A stretch of 55,984 bases of DNA, taken from Thermoplasmata archaeon (GTDB lineage Archaea; Thermoplasmatota; Thermoplasmata; Thermoplasmatales; Thermoplasmataceae). Shown in pieces: positions 26,383 to 35,593 of the stretch (the stretch's first letter is position 1; every line of letters begins with the position of its first letter). Under the pieces are notes generated by a model, which saw only the letters and a program-made list of their open reading frames with translations, was not told the DNA's origin and searched no databases. A program made the position numbers and the translations under genes. The DNA lies in the NCBI GenBank assembly GCA_021850545.1, contig JAJZLU010000020.1:1-55984 (forward strand), given 5' to 3'.

Positions 26383-27858
26383 TCAATCCAGCATGTCTTC
26401 TCTAACGGTTTCAATGCTGAGTGGGCCACCAGAATAATCCACGTACACGTTTTTAAGCTTCAGGTATTCCTCTATGCCGAACTTGCTTCCTTCGCCTGCC
26501 TGGCCAGTGAGCCTGAATCCTGTGTGGTATCCCTGGGAGGACTCCGGACCTGGCATGTTCACATAGACTTCACCGAACCTGATTCCTTCGGATGCTTTGA
26601 AAATCAGGTTTGGATCTGATGTGAAGAGATATGACGCAAGCCCATATTTCGAATCGTTTGCATATCTGAACAGAACTTCCTCGCTTTCTACAGGCATTGC
26701 CCCTATGACTGGCCCAAACACTTCTTCCTGGAATATTTCCGAATCCTGCTCAACGCCTGAGAAAATAGTCGGCCTGTAGAAGTACCCATTTCCAAAATCT
26801 CCTGAAAGCGTTGGCCTCTCACCGCCCGTAAGAAGTTTGTATCCCTTTTCTTTTGCGTCTTCGACAAACTTCTCAGTGGACTGGAGGGCACCTTTGTTAA
26901 TGAGCGGCCCCATATCTGATGTTCTTGGGTCCCCGACCCTGATTTTTGAAAGAGCTGATGAAACCATTCCCATGAACTTTTCATATATGCCACTGTGGAC
27001 ATAGAGCCTTTCAGCAGCTATGCAGGACTGGCCCGTATTCCAGAATTTTGCCCATATGAAAGCCCTCAATGCATTCTTGAGGTCCGCATCCTTCCATACC
27101 ATGAATGGCGCTTTTCCGCCAAGTTCCAAAACCATTTTTGCCATATTGGCTGATCCCTTTGACATTATTCTCTGCCCCGTTGAGGTTGAGCCGGTCATGG
27201 TTACAAGGCCCACTTTCCTGTGCTCCACAATGTAATCACCGATTTCCGAGCCCCTTCCTGTTAAGAAATTCAGCACCCCATCAGGAATGCCTGCCTCAAC
27301 GAATTTCCTGACAATCCATTCTGCAGTGAATGGAGTGTCGCTGCTCGGTTTAAGTATGACTGAGTTCCCGGTCATAAGTGCTGGTGCAAGTTTTCTTGCA
27401 ACCATCGCCGCTGGGAAGTTCCAAGGTGTCAGGGCAACCACGATGCCGTATGGCACCTTGTACTGGAAGATCTTCCTGCTTGGGGCATCTCCCTCAACAA
27501 TCTCACCAGTGATCTTCCTTGCAAACTCTGCATAATACTGCAGCTGGTCAATTACCCCATCTGTTTCCTGCCTTGCTTCAGTTGTTGTTTTGCCGTTTTC
27601 ATCCTGCAGTAGGCGCTCAAGTTCATTTCGGGATTTTTCTATGAGTTCCCTTGCCCTGTAAATTACCTTGGATCTTGCCACCGATCCCATGGAATACCAG
27701 TTTTCAAAGCTTTCCTCAGCCGCATCCATGGCACTGTCTACATCCTCCTTTGTGGCTGCAGGAAACTTGCCATACAATTTACCGGTAGAGGGGTTGTACT
27801 TCTCAAGTTCGTCATTATTGCCTGAATTTACCCATTCACCCTTTATTAGCAGTTTCAT
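26383..27858 (-). CDS. NAD(P)-dependent aldehyde dehydrogenase
   Basis: This 491-residue ALDH-superfamily enzyme oxidises an aldehyde to a carboxylic acid. Motifs: LTPWNFPAAMVARKLAPAL (cofactor binding), MTGSTSTGQRI, the general-base glutamate in VLELGGKAPF, and the nucleophilic cysteine in NTGQSCIAAERLY; FGPVIGAMPVESEEVL lies near the C-terminus. In Thermoplasmatales such genes include D-glyceraldehyde dehydrogenase of the non-phosphorylative Entner-Doudoroff pathway and lactaldehyde dehydrogenases. Either is possible here, and lactaldehyde would fit the RhaD-like fusion. The substrate is not resolved by sequence. Confidence 0.9.
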   Translation of the reverse strand: MKLLIKGEWVNSGNNDELEKYNPSTGKLYGKFPAATKEDVDSAMDAAEESFENWYSMGSVARSKVIYRARELIEKSRNELERLLQDENGKTTTEARQETDGVIDQLQYYAEFARKITGEIVEGDAPSRKIFQYKVPYGIVVALTPWNFPAAMVARKLAPALMTGNSVILKPSSDTPFTAEWIVRKFVEAGIPDGVLNFLTGRGSEIGDYIVEHRKVGLVTMTGSTSTGQRIMSKGSANMAKMVLELGGKAPFMVWKDADLKNALRAFIWAKFWNTGQSCIAAERLYVHSGIYEKFMGMVSSALSKIRVGDPRTSDMGPLINKGALQSTEKFVEDAKEKGYKLLTGGERPTLSGDFGNGYFYRPTIFSGVEQDSEIFQEEVFGPVIGAMPVESEEVLFRYANDSKYGLASYLFTSDPNLIFKASEGIRFGEVYVNMPGPESSQGYHTGFRLTGQAGEGSKFGIEEYLKLKNVYVDYSGGPLSIETVREDMLD

Positions 27859-27918
27859 AATATTTCATGGCGGCATTTCATAAAGTTGTTTTCCAGCCCT
27901 GACAGATGGTCTCTGGGC

Positions 27919-28629
27919 TCATGGGCAAGGAAATTTTTCCAGGTGCTCTGCAACTTTACCTGAGGTGAGCTCTTTTAGTGCCCTTCCCGCGATCCATTTT
28001 GCCGGCTTTGAATCCATCCCTGAAATTTCCTTGGCAATGAGGATAGATAGGCTATTGTATTCGCGGCAGGTTTTTCCTATCGCCAGGATGGCCCACAGCA
28101 CTGCCTTCTTCACAAAATTCCTGTCATCGGTTGCGGCTTTCCTGATGCAATTGAAGAAAAATTTCACGTTTTCTGCTGTGTAGAACTTTCTGCGGTCAAG
28201 CTGGGCTATTGTTGAAAAAGCCGCCCTCCTTTCAAACTCACTTTCCATTTGGAGCCAGTCAGCTATGGTCCGGATTGCAATTGTGGAATTTGCAACGAGG
28301 TTTCCTGTAAAATGGTCGCAAAGGTCCCATGAGCGGATTTCTTTCAACATATTGCTTGCTTCTTTCAGGGTAAGTTCATTTGGAGGGAAAACCATTGTGG
28401 CAAGAATCATGGCCTCGTGGACTCCTGAACTCCACAATTCCAGTGCGATAGACCTCCCTGGGAGCACACCTTTGGCTATTTTCCTTATTTCAGGCACAGG
28501 TACCCCCAGCGCTTCCCCGGGGTTTATTGCAAACTTTTGGAGATTGTCCCGATATTTCCCACTGGAAGCTTTCATGAGTGCCCCCATTATGGCTGAAGGA
28601 TCTGTTGGTTCAAAGGATTCGCTGTTCAA
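27919..28629 (-). CDS. AlkD-like DNA alkylation repair / HEAT-repeat protein
   Basis: This 236-residue all-helical protein belongs to the DNA alkylation repair (AlkD/AlkC) HEAT-like family. Typical segments are GVPVPEIRKIAKGVLPG, WDLCDHFTGNLVA, FERRAAFSTIAQL and DDRNFVKKAVLWAILAIGKT. Family members remove N3/N7-alkylpurines, but many archaeal homologues are untested. It starts 2 bp after the copA stop, so it is transcribed with copZ-copA; the link to copper resistance is probably positional. Confidence 0.8.
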   Translation of the reverse strand: MNSESFEPTDPSAIMGALMKASSGKYRDNLQKFAINPGEALGVPVPEIRKIAKGVLPGRSIALELWSSGVHEAMILATMVFPPNELTLKEASNMLKEIRSWDLCDHFTGNLVANSTIAIRTIADWLQMESEFERRAAFSTIAQLDRRKFYTAENVKFFFNCIRKAATDDRNFVKKAVLWAILAIGKTCREYNSLSILIAKEISGMDSKPAKWIAGRALKELTSGKVAEHLEKFPCP

Positions 28630-28631
28630 GT

Positions 28632-30686
28632 CTATCCCGTTGCACTGAACTTGAACCTGTTGAATACGTTTTTCCTCAGTGTGATGCGAAGGAGAAGTGA
28701 GTTCAGGACCACACTTGTAGAACTCAATCCCATAGCGAGCGCAGAGAGTATAGGAAGGACAGAATATACCTGCAAACCAAAGACTGGAACAAGTGCTCCA
28801 CCTGCAATGGGGATAAGCGCAGAATTATAGCCAATGGCCCAGAATATATTCTGCTTAACTTTCCTAATGGTCTGCTTTGAAAGGTCCAACGCCGAGAGAA
28901 CGAGCATAATGTCATTTTTTGCCAGAATGACATCTCCCGCCTCCTTCGCGACATCTGATGCCTCAGGGACTGCGATCCCTGCATCAGCGGTTTCCATAGC
29001 GATTGTATCATTGATGCCATCCCCAACGAAAATGACATAGTCACCTTCTTCCTGGTACTTTCTCACAATTTGAGCCTTCTGGCCTGGAAGGCATTCAGAG
29101 TGGTAAGAATCCAGCGAAAGTAGATCAGATATTCTCTTTGCCTCACTCTCTTTGTCTCCGGTTACAATGGAGGTCTTGATCCCCCGGTCCTTGAGTTCAC
29201 TTATCAGGAATTTGGATTCGGGCCTTACCACGTATTGGAAATTTATTCTCCCTGCCATCAGGCCATCGACGGTTACCTCTACTGCAGATTTCTGGCTCTC
29301 CTTTGATCTCCTTATTTCCACTTTCCTGCTGCCCACAATTCCTGTGATTCCCTGCCCTGGAGTTTCCTTTATGTCAGTAGCACTTGGCATTGCAATGTTA
29401 GCTTCGCCTGCAAATTTTACTATGGACTTTGCCACTGGATGGTTGGAGTACTTTTCAACCGATGCGGCCAGTGAAAGCATCTGATCCCTTGGCATCTCGC
29501 TTTCCACGCCAGAAACTTCCGGGAGTGTTTTTGTCAGCGTTCCTGTCTTATCGAAAATAACCCTTGTAGCTTTTGATATCCTGTCAAGGGCCCCAGTGTT
29601 TTTGATGATCAGGCCATTCTCGTATGAATAGGTTGAAGATATGAGCATGGTAATTGGAGCGGCCAGCCCGATGGCACACGGGCATGCTATTACAACCACC
29701 GATACAAATGCCAGGACAGGAATATCCCACTGGCCGGTGTTGCTTCCATTGATGAAGTATACCCAGAATGCTGCAGAAATGCTCGCGGCCACCAGAACCA
29801 CCGGTACAAAATAAAGCGAAAAGACATCAGCGATCCTCTGTATCCTGGCACGGCCCGAAGTTGCAGCCTGCAGCATATCGTAGATTTTCCTTACTGTGGA
29901 ATTGCTCCCTGATTTTAGGACATGCACCATTATGGTACCATTAAGGTTTTTCGTGCCTGACAAAACCGTGGTGCCTTCTGCTGCAAGAACCGGCTCCTGC
30001 TCGCCCGTGATGGTGGAAGTGTCCACATCTGCAGTGCCATGAGAGACGACCCCGTCGGCCACAAGTATTTCTCCAGGCTTAACCAGAATTGTGTCCCCTT
30101 CACTTATGGAGTCTGATGGCACATCAACTGTATCTGCCCCAACAACTTTGTGGACGGTCCCGGGAAGGAGCTCCAGCAATTTTGAAGCAGCATCTCCAGC
30201 GGATTTTTTAGTCAATGTCTCTATGAAATTTCCCGTGAGTATCAGGGTGATGATGAACGCAGAGGCATCGAAGTATGTTGACGAGTGTGATATGAGCCCC
30301 GGATCTATTGTTATAGCAAGGGAATAAAAGAAAGCGGTGAGGGTGCCAAGAGAGATCAGGATATCCATATTTCCCATCCTGTTCCGGATAGACTCATAGG
30401 CCCCCCTATAGAAACCTGCACCTGAATAGAATTGCACTGGGAGAGTCAGAGCCAGGAGAATCCATGCCTTGAAAGCCAGGCCCGGATAATATGTGATGGC
30501 CAGAACCGGTATGGAAAATACCCATGCAATGCCTAGTCTCCACCTGATGCTTCTGATCTGTTCCTCGGGGGACTTGAACTTGTTAAGGCAATCCGTTGAG
30601 CAGAAATAATAATCCCTGCCGTCTTTTGTCAGTTTCAGATTTGATGTATCCGGAACAAACATGCCGCAGACAGGGTCTGTTGGCAT
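28632..30686 (-). CDS. copA: Copper-exporting P1B-type ATPase with N-terminal YHS domain
   Basis: This 684-residue pump exports Cu+ (or Ag+) from the cytoplasm using ATP. Residues 1-45 form a YHS/TRASH-like metal-binding domain (DPVCGM..YYFCSTDCLNKF) instead of the usual HMA domain. Core motifs follow: CPC in VVVIACPCAIGLAAPI, the phosphorylated Asp in IFDKTGTLTKT, the HP motif in EKYSNHPVA and VGDGINDTIAMETADAGIA. Eight membrane helices are seen. It follows copZ by 4 bp, in an operon divergent from the TRASH regulator. Confidence 0.93.
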   Translation of the reverse strand: MPTDPVCGMFVPDTSNLKLTKDGRDYYFCSTDCLNKFKSPEEQIRSIRWRLGIAWVFSIPVLAITYYPGLAFKAWILLALTLPVQFYSGAGFYRGAYESIRNRMGNMDILISLGTLTAFFYSLAITIDPGLISHSSTYFDASAFIITLILTGNFIETLTKKSAGDAASKLLELLPGTVHKVVGADTVDVPSDSISEGDTILVKPGEILVADGVVSHGTADVDTSTITGEQEPVLAAEGTTVLSGTKNLNGTIMVHVLKSGSNSTVRKIYDMLQAATSGRARIQRIADVFSLYFVPVVLVAASISAAFWVYFINGSNTGQWDIPVLAFVSVVVIACPCAIGLAAPITMLISSTYSYENGLIIKNTGALDRISKATRVIFDKTGTLTKTLPEVSGVESEMPRDQMLSLAASVEKYSNHPVAKSIVKFAGEANIAMPSATDIKETPGQGITGIVGSRKVEIRRSKESQKSAVEVTVDGLMAGRINFQYVVRPESKFLISELKDRGIKTSIVTGDKESEAKRISDLLSLDSYHSECLPGQKAQIVRKYQEEGDYVIFVGDGINDTIAMETADAGIAVPEASDVAKEAGDVILAKNDIMLVLSALDLSKQTIRKVKQNIFWAIGYNSALIPIAGGALVPVFGLQVYSVLPILSALAMGLSSTSVVLNSLLLRITLRKNVFNRFKFSATG

Positions 30687-30690
30687 AATT

Positions 30691-30837
30691 TCACCTTGTG
30701 AATTTCAGTGGGTTTGCGTCAAATTTTTCCTTGCAGTGCTCACAGCAGAAGTAGTACTCCTTGCCTCCGTAGCTTGACTTGATGGTTGTGTCGTCATTTA
30801 CGGTCATTCCGCATACTGGATCAACTTTTTTTGCCAT
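30691..30837 (-). CDS. copZ: YHS/TRASH-domain copper chaperone (CopZ-like)
   Basis: The frame is open to 30879, but the ATG at 30837 begins the domain (MAKKVDPVCGMTVND) and has a TATA-like ATACTTATC about 22-31 nt upstream; I use it, giving 48 residues. Ligand cysteines lie in DPVCGM and YYFCCEHCKEKF. It closely resembles the N-terminal domain of the adjacent CopA. The gene order regulator / small metallochaperone / ATPase is that described for Ferroplasma and Sulfolobus copper operons. It probably hands Cu+ to CopA. Confidence 0.85.
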   Translation of the reverse strand: MAKKVDPVCGMTVNDDTTIKSSYGGKEYYFCCEHCKEKFDANPLKFTR

Positions 30838-30859
30838 AGTTTGAAATAGTGCCAGAGTA

Positions 30860-30877
30860 GATAAGTATTCACTTATC
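30860..30877. promoter_or_regulatory. Candidate operator of the cop locus
   Basis: GATAAGT-ATTC-ACTTATC is a perfect 7-bp inverted repeat, placed between copZ (ATG 30837) and the divergent regulator (ATG 30912). It overlaps the probable copZ TATA region (about 22-31 nt before its ATG) and sits just upstream of the regulator's TATA-like AATAAATTT (30884-30892). A dimeric regulator bound here could control both promoters. Confidence 0.6.
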
Positions 30878-30911
30878 AAAATGAATAAATTTGAGTTTGT
30901 GATTAATCATT

Positions 30912-31436
30912 ATGAACAGAAATCTGTCAGATCTGGAGCAAAGGTTACTTGCAATCTTAAGGGACAATTCAAGGAAGAGCATTTCTGATATCGCTGTGGA
31001 GCTTGATATTTCAAGAACTACAGCAAAAAAGGCATTGGATTCCCTCCTGGAATCTGGCAGGATAAAATCATTCACGGTACAACTCAATGATGATGAAAAG
31101 GATCTGGTAATGCTCCATATGGATGGCCCGAACCCAGTCCCGAGCAGGTACATCCTTGAAGACTTTGAGCTGATTGACGGCACACACATTGTTGTAATCC
31201 ATTATGAGAATCTTGTAAAGCTGAATGGGCTAAGAATAATTGACGTAAAGATTGCAAAACGGAAGATGGGTGGAGAAAGCCCCGGAAGAACAATGCACAT
31301 TCACTGCGATCTTTGCGGGAATGACATACATGGCGAACCCATTCTGGTAAAATCAAAGGGGAAGACTTACTACGCCTGCTGCCCAGGGTGTGAAAGCACC
31401 CTGAGGAAAAGGATTCCTATGGTCGAGACTCAATGA
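30912..31436 (+). CDS. copT: Lrp/AsnC-like regulator with C-terminal TRASH domain (copper-responsive)
   Basis: This 174-residue regulator has an N-terminal winged helix of the AsnC type (LSDLEQRLLAILRDNSRKSISDIAVELDISRTTAKKALDSLL, about 5-47), a short middle domain, and a C-terminal TRASH metal-binding domain (about 135-170). Cysteines are in HCDLCGND and YYACCPGCESTL. This is the plan of CopT/CopR/CopY proteins that sense copper in archaea and control the neighbouring copA. It is divergent from copZ-copA and leaderless by its TATA spacing. Whether it activates or represses is not visible. Confidence 0.88.
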   Translation: MNRNLSDLEQRLLAILRDNSRKSISDIAVELDISRTTAKKALDSLLESGRIKSFTVQLNDDEKDLVMLHMDGPNPVPSRYILEDFELIDGTHIVVIHYENLVKLNGLRIIDVKIAKRKMGGESPGRTMHIHCDLCGNDIHGEPILVKSKGKTYYACCPGCESTLRKRIPMVETQ

Positions 31437-31448
31437 GGGGTGAGTGAA

Positions 31449-31805
31449 ATGCGCTTATTGATTCAAAGGATTTACAGCAAAGAAGCCATGCCCGGCCTAA
31501 GGATCCTTGTGGACCGCCTTTGGCCAAGAGGAATAAGCAAGGAGAAAGCAAACTTATATGCCTGGTTCAGAGAGGTAGCACCCTCCGATGAACTCCGCAG
31601 GGAATTTTCACACATAGCAGAAAAGTTCGGAACTTTCAGGGAAAGATATAGGGAAGAACTCAGAAACAATCCGGAATTCCACAGGCTGCTGGAAATATGC
31701 AGAGCGAATGATGTGGTACTGCTCTATTCAGCCTCGGACACTGAGCATAACAATGCTGTGGTGCTCAAGGAAGCCTTGGAAACAGGATTGGATCCTGATG
31801 CATAG
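31449..31805 (+). CDS. DUF488 family protein
   Basis: The frame extends to GTG 31440, but ATG 31449 has GGGGTGA a few nt before it and starts the domain; this gives 118 residues. The family signature LRILVDRLWPRGISKEKANLYAWFREVAPSDELRREFSH is clear, as is the C-terminal VVLLYSASDTEHNNAVVLKE. DUF488 proteins are small cytoplasmic proteins of unknown activity. It follows the copper regulator by about 12 bp, so the two are likely cotranscribed, hinting at a metal- or stress-related role (inference). Confidence 0.85.
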   Translation: MRLLIQRIYSKEAMPGLRILVDRLWPRGISKEKANLYAWFREVAPSDELRREFSHIAEKFGTFRERYREELRNNPEFHRLLEICRANDVVLLYSASDTEHNNAVVLKEALETGLDPDA

Positions 31806-31807
31806 CA

Positions 31808-33028
31808 TTAAAGGCACTGGGCAACCTTTTGCATCGCTTCCAGTTCCCCCAGCGCCCGTGCCCTTATGGCGTCAGGGTTGTCGTATGGGCCAACCAGCTT
31901 GCCCCCATCCAGCATCTTAACTAAGATGTTCTCCATCTTTCCGCCACATCTGCAGGTAGAGCTAGATTTGCTTGAAGGCACTGAAAGTGTGGAACGGCAA
32001 GAACTGCACCTTAGCAGGTTCTTCCTGCCAGAATGTTTGCCTCTCTTGGTCAAGGGAGATCCGTTGAGTTCTACAATGTCCATGGCAAAATCGTAAGGAT
32101 GGGCGGATGCAATGGAAGTCCCAATGCCAAAGGATTCAGCGCCGGCAGCCTTTAGCTCCTGTAGGTTTTCTAGCTTTAGCCCTCCCGATACCATTATCTT
32201 CACGTGGTTGAAACCTCTCAGATCAAGCTCCCACCGCACTTCCCGTACAATGTTGGCGAAATTGCCCCTCCTTGAGGAAGGAGTGTCCAGCCTGATGTAA
32301 TCCAGGTCAGGAAACATTGTTGCAGCTTTTATGGCCGCGAATTTCTCATCCATGAAGGTATCGATGAGCACCGTTTTTACGCCTTCCTTTCCCGCGGCTT
32401 TGACAGTCATCTCCCAGGCTTTGTCGTCTCCGAATATTAGAGACAGTGCATGGGGCATGGTCCCAACCGGCTTCTGCCCGATGAGCTTACCGCCTAGGAT
32501 TCCCGAAACGCCATCTGCTCCACCAACGTATGCTGCCCTGTCTATCATTGGTGAAATTGCAGGATGCATTCTCCTGATACCGAATGAGAAAAATGGGGTC
32601 TTGCCGAGAATTTCCCGGATCTTGGTGGAATATGTCGAGATCCCGGTGGACTGACAGATAAATCCCAGAATTGAAGTCTCAAATTCTCCGAAGTCGTCAT
32701 AATTTCCTTCGATACGCATGAAGGGGACGGGGTTTCCTACCATATCCCTTGGTCCTATGATTGTGCCCTCAGGTATTGAATAAACATCCACTCCTTTTCC
32801 CAAAAGCAGGCTCATGACTTCGTTCAAGCCGGAAAAATTAACCCATGGGTCAAGCGGCCCGGATAAAGTCACCTCAGCAACAACGTGTGCTTCATGCTTT
32901 ACTCTTGAAGCTGCGCTCAGGCTTCTCTCGAAGTATACATCCGAAGCCTGGCCGGCAAGTATTTCCTCGTAAGTGGCCGAACTCAATCGTATATGCTGAT
33001 CCTGTTCCAATTTTTTTCCTGATACCAT
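31808..33028 (-). CDS. pncB: Nicotinate phosphoribosyltransferase
   Basis: This 406-residue enzyme joins nicotinate and PRPP into nicotinate mononucleotide for NAD salvage. Family segments: GFICQSTGISTYSTKIRE, SFGIRRMHPAISPMIDRAAYVGGADGVSG with the active-site histidine region, and KIMVSGGLKLENLQELKAAGAESFGIGTSI. A C-terminal zinc knuckle follows (CSSC and CRC, about residues 345-370), as in the structurally known Thermoplasma acidophilum enzyme. It begins 1 nt after the pncA stop, and nicotinamidase supplies its substrate. Confidence 0.93.
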   Translation of the reverse strand: MVSGKKLEQDQHIRLSSATYEEILAGQASDVYFERSLSAASRVKHEAHVVAEVTLSGPLDPWVNFSGLNEVMSLLLGKGVDVYSIPEGTIIGPRDMVGNPVPFMRIEGNYDDFGEFETSILGFICQSTGISTYSTKIREILGKTPFFSFGIRRMHPAISPMIDRAAYVGGADGVSGILGGKLIGQKPVGTMPHALSLIFGDDKAWEMTVKAAGKEGVKTVLIDTFMDEKFAAIKAATMFPDLDYIRLDTPSSRRGNFANIVREVRWELDLRGFNHVKIMVSGGLKLENLQELKAAGAESFGIGTSIASAHPYDFAMDIVELNGSPLTKRGKHSGRKNLLRCSSCRSTLSVPSSKSSSTCRCGGKMENILVKMLDGGKLVGPYDNPDAIRARALGELEAMQKVAQCL

Positions 33029-33029
33029 A

Positions 33030-33560
33030 CTATATTTCCCCCAGGGCCTCCTTTGAGGTCAAGATCCTGGCCCCGTAATTCCTCTTCATGAAGGAAAGCG
33101 CCTCCAAATGTTTTTCAGGCGATATTGAACTGCAAAGGTCCGAAATGATGTTTAGGCCATAATACCTGAAAAAAGCACCTGCGGCGGTGTGTTGCACACA
33201 TATGTCTGTGCTAATGCCAAATATATATAGTCTTTCTATGCCGTTAGCTCTCAGGTATCCATCCAGGTCAGTGTCGTAAAAAGCATCAAAATGCCTCTTT
33301 GTTATCCTGTAACCCGGTAGTTCTTTCAGTGAATCCACCTGCTGGCTCCCCCAGGTTCCAATTATGCAATGCTCACCCCATACTTTGAATTCAGGGTCAT
33401 TTGGTATGTGCGTATCCAAGGTGAATATTACATCAGACTTTCCACCCACCACCCTCAGGAAGTCGGCAATCCTGATGGATACTTCAGTGGACTTCTCAGA
33501 ACCAAGAATTCCAGAAACAAAATCATTTACAATATCAACAACAATCAATGCACTTTTCAT
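33030..33560 (-). CDS. pncA: Nicotinamidase (isochorismatase-like hydrolase)
   Basis: It hydrolyses nicotinamide to nicotinate and ammonia. The frame reaches GTG 33569, directly after the cysS stop, but ATG 33560 has AGGTG 6 nt before it and is preferred (176 residues). The catalytic triad positions are Asp9 in VVDIVNDF, the lysine in ITKRHFDAFYDT, and the cysteine in FGISTDICVQHTA with its cis-peptide. Zinc-site residues DTHIP are present. The order cysS-pncA-pncB on one strand makes a salvage pair behind a tRNA synthetase gene. Confidence 0.9.
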   Translation of the reverse strand: MKSALIVVDIVNDFVSGILGSEKSTEVSIRIADFLRVVGGKSDVIFTLDTHIPNDPEFKVWGEHCIIGTWGSQQVDSLKELPGYRITKRHFDAFYDTDLDGYLRANGIERLYIFGISTDICVQHTAAGAFFRYYGLNIISDLCSSISPEKHLEALSFMKRNYGARILTSKEALGEI

Positions 33561-33569
33561 TCCAGACAC

Positions 33570-34937
33570 CTACGATTTCCACCAGATGGTTTCTTCTCCC
33601 CTGTCCTCTATTGTTATTCCCATTTCCCTCAGGCTTTTCCTGATTTCGTCCGCACCTGCGAAATCCTTCTTTTCACGCATGGATTTGCGCAACTTCAACA
33701 GCAGTGCGATAAGTTCATCGCCGGAGGAATCTCCTTTGCCGGACGGCAAGATTCCGGTGAAGCTATCCACCCATTCAATGGCTTCCAAAGCAAATTCCTT
33801 TTGAATCAAACCTATTGAGCCAAATTCAGAGTTCCAACGGTTAACTTGCAAAAGCAGATTCTTAAAGAGATTTCTAAAATCTAACCCATTCTCAAAAATC
33901 TCCGTAAATATAGTTATAAATGGATTATTGCCCCTTGAGGCTCTATTTTTTAAATCAAATTTCAATTTTTCATATAGGGTGTTAATTGCATTGATATTTG
34001 CCCTTGCCTCGTTCATGAGTTGCGGAGCAAAGTTCACGTTTGACCTGAACTGCGCATTGAGAAGCGCATACCTCAGTTCTTCAGGAAGGTAGTCCTCCAG
34101 AACGCTTCTGATAGTTACATAATTCTTCAGGGACTTTGACATTTTCTCCTGGTTCACATTTATCATTGCACTGTGAATCCAGTATCTCGCCAAATAGGGT
34201 TCTCCGCTAATTGACCTTTCAATGGCAATCTCTGCCTCGTGATGGGGAAATATTAGGTCTGTGCCTGCTCCATGAATATCGTAGGTAGGCCCGAAATACT
34301 TCTCGGTAATAGCGGTATCTTCAACATGCCATCCTGGTCTCCCCTTGCCCCAGGGCGAATCCCAGTATGGCTCTCCAGGTTTCATCTTTTTCCATATGAC
34401 AAAATCCCTCGGGTCCATTTTTTCTTCTGAAGAGTCAACCCTCGCTCCGGTTCTTAGGGCATCCAGATCCTGTCCGGAAAGCCTGCCATAATCCGGGAAT
34501 TTCATGACGCTGAAATAGACTCCGTCAGATGTTTCATAGGCGAGCCCCCTGTCTACCAGTATACCGATCTGCCTGATTATCTCAGGAATATGGCGGGTAG
34601 CCATTGCATAAAAATTGACGCTGTCGATCTTAAGGGCCTTCATCAAGTCGAAATATTCCTGAGTATACTTCTTGGAAATAACATCATAGGATACGTTCTC
34701 CTCCTTTGCCCTGTTTATGATCTTGTCATCAATGTCAGTTATGTTCTGGAGGTAAAATACGCTGTAGCCACGTATCCTGAGATATTTTACAACAGAATCG
34801 AAAAATGCATAGGTTCTTGCATGGCCAATATGAAAACTGTCCTGCACGGTTGGACCGCAAACGAAAACCCTCACAACGCGGCTAGGGTCAAGGTCCAGCT
34901 TTATTTCAGCCCGGGACAGCGTATCATATGCCAACAT
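33570..34937 (-). CDS. cysS: Cysteinyl-tRNA synthetase
   Basis: This 455-residue class I enzyme charges tRNA-Cys. VFVCGPTVQDSFHIGHARTYAFFDSV contains the zinc-binding Cys and the HIGH motif, KMSKSLKNYVTI is the KMSKS loop, and GWHVEDTAI plus FPHHEAEIA supply further cysteine and histidine zinc/substrate residues. The helical C-terminal anticodon-binding domain ends in the basic MREKKDFAGADEIRKSLREMGI. Direct charging of tRNA-Cys therefore exists in this organism. It heads the cysS-pncA-pncB run. Confidence 0.95.
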   Translation of the reverse strand: MLAYDTLSRAEIKLDLDPSRVVRVFVCGPTVQDSFHIGHARTYAFFDSVVKYLRIRGYSVFYLQNITDIDDKIINRAKEENVSYDVISKKYTQEYFDLMKALKIDSVNFYAMATRHIPEIIRQIGILVDRGLAYETSDGVYFSVMKFPDYGRLSGQDLDALRTGARVDSSEEKMDPRDFVIWKKMKPGEPYWDSPWGKGRPGWHVEDTAITEKYFGPTYDIHGAGTDLIFPHHEAEIAIERSISGEPYLARYWIHSAMINVNQEKMSKSLKNYVTIRSVLEDYLPEELRYALLNAQFRSNVNFAPQLMNEARANINAINTLYEKLKFDLKNRASRGNNPFITIFTEIFENGLDFRNLFKNLLLQVNRWNSEFGSIGLIQKEFALEAIEWVDSFTGILPSGKGDSSGDELIALLLKLRKSMREKKDFAGADEIRKSLREMGITIEDRGEETIWWKS

Positions 34938-34990
34938 TTATTCAGGTATATATTGAGGCTTTGCTAATAATTTGTTCTTCTGCTGTGAGG

Positions 34991-35593
34991 TTATTTATTA
35001 TTGCCGGGTGTTGTGTTGTGGTTTGCATTTATGTGTTCAATCACCCTGCTTGTAAGATACCTGGAACCTATGCACAGGACCTTCTCCTTCTCAATGTCTA
35101 TCACAGATATCGTGGCATAGCGTATCTTCAGGCCATAGCTCTCTTGCTCATCCAGTCCGAGGAACATTGAAATCGCTGATCTTATGGGGAACTCATGGCT
35201 CACCAGGATCCAGTTGCCCTCGACTTCACTGAATACATTCCTGAACCTTTCCTGATGTGATTCCCATGTTTCCATGCCGAGGTCTTTCCTGCTCTGCCTT
35301 GGTATATCATGGAAAAGCGTGTTGTTGAACCTCCCAAGCCCGGATTCCACGATTCTTGGATCCACGAACTCCGAGATTTCCTTTTCTGCGGAGATAATGC
35401 TTGCAGTTTCCCTTGCCCTCTGTACGGGGCTGGTGGCAATGAAGTTCACCTTGATGGGAAAAAGCTGGCGAGCTGCGTTTTTTGCCTGCGATCTGCCTTC
35501 CTGGGTAAGGGGAAAACCGTTGTAATCGCTGGAAACGATATTCCTCACATTGGTTTCACTCTCTCCATGCCTGACAAGGATTGCTATTGCCAC
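34991..35593 (-). CDS. Histidine phosphatase (phosphoglycerate mutase-like)
   Basis: This 200-residue protein has the catalytic RHG motif in ILVRHGESETNVRNIVS (His9 as phospho-acceptor), the second arginine in TSPVQRARETASII, and the second histidine in WILVSHEFPIRSAI. Members are cofactor-dependent phosphoglycerate mutases or broad phosphatases; without a close family match I would not say which. It is a single gene transcribed toward cysS. Confidence 0.85.
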   Translation of the reverse strand: MAIAILVRHGESETNVRNIVSSDYNGFPLTQEGRSQAKNAARQLFPIKVNFIATSPVQRARETASIISAEKEISEFVDPRIVESGLGRFNNTLFHDIPRQSRKDLGMETWESHQERFRNVFSEVEGNWILVSHEFPIRSAISMFLGLDEQESYGLKIRYATISVIDIEKEKVLCIGSRYLTSRVIEHINANHNTTPGNNK

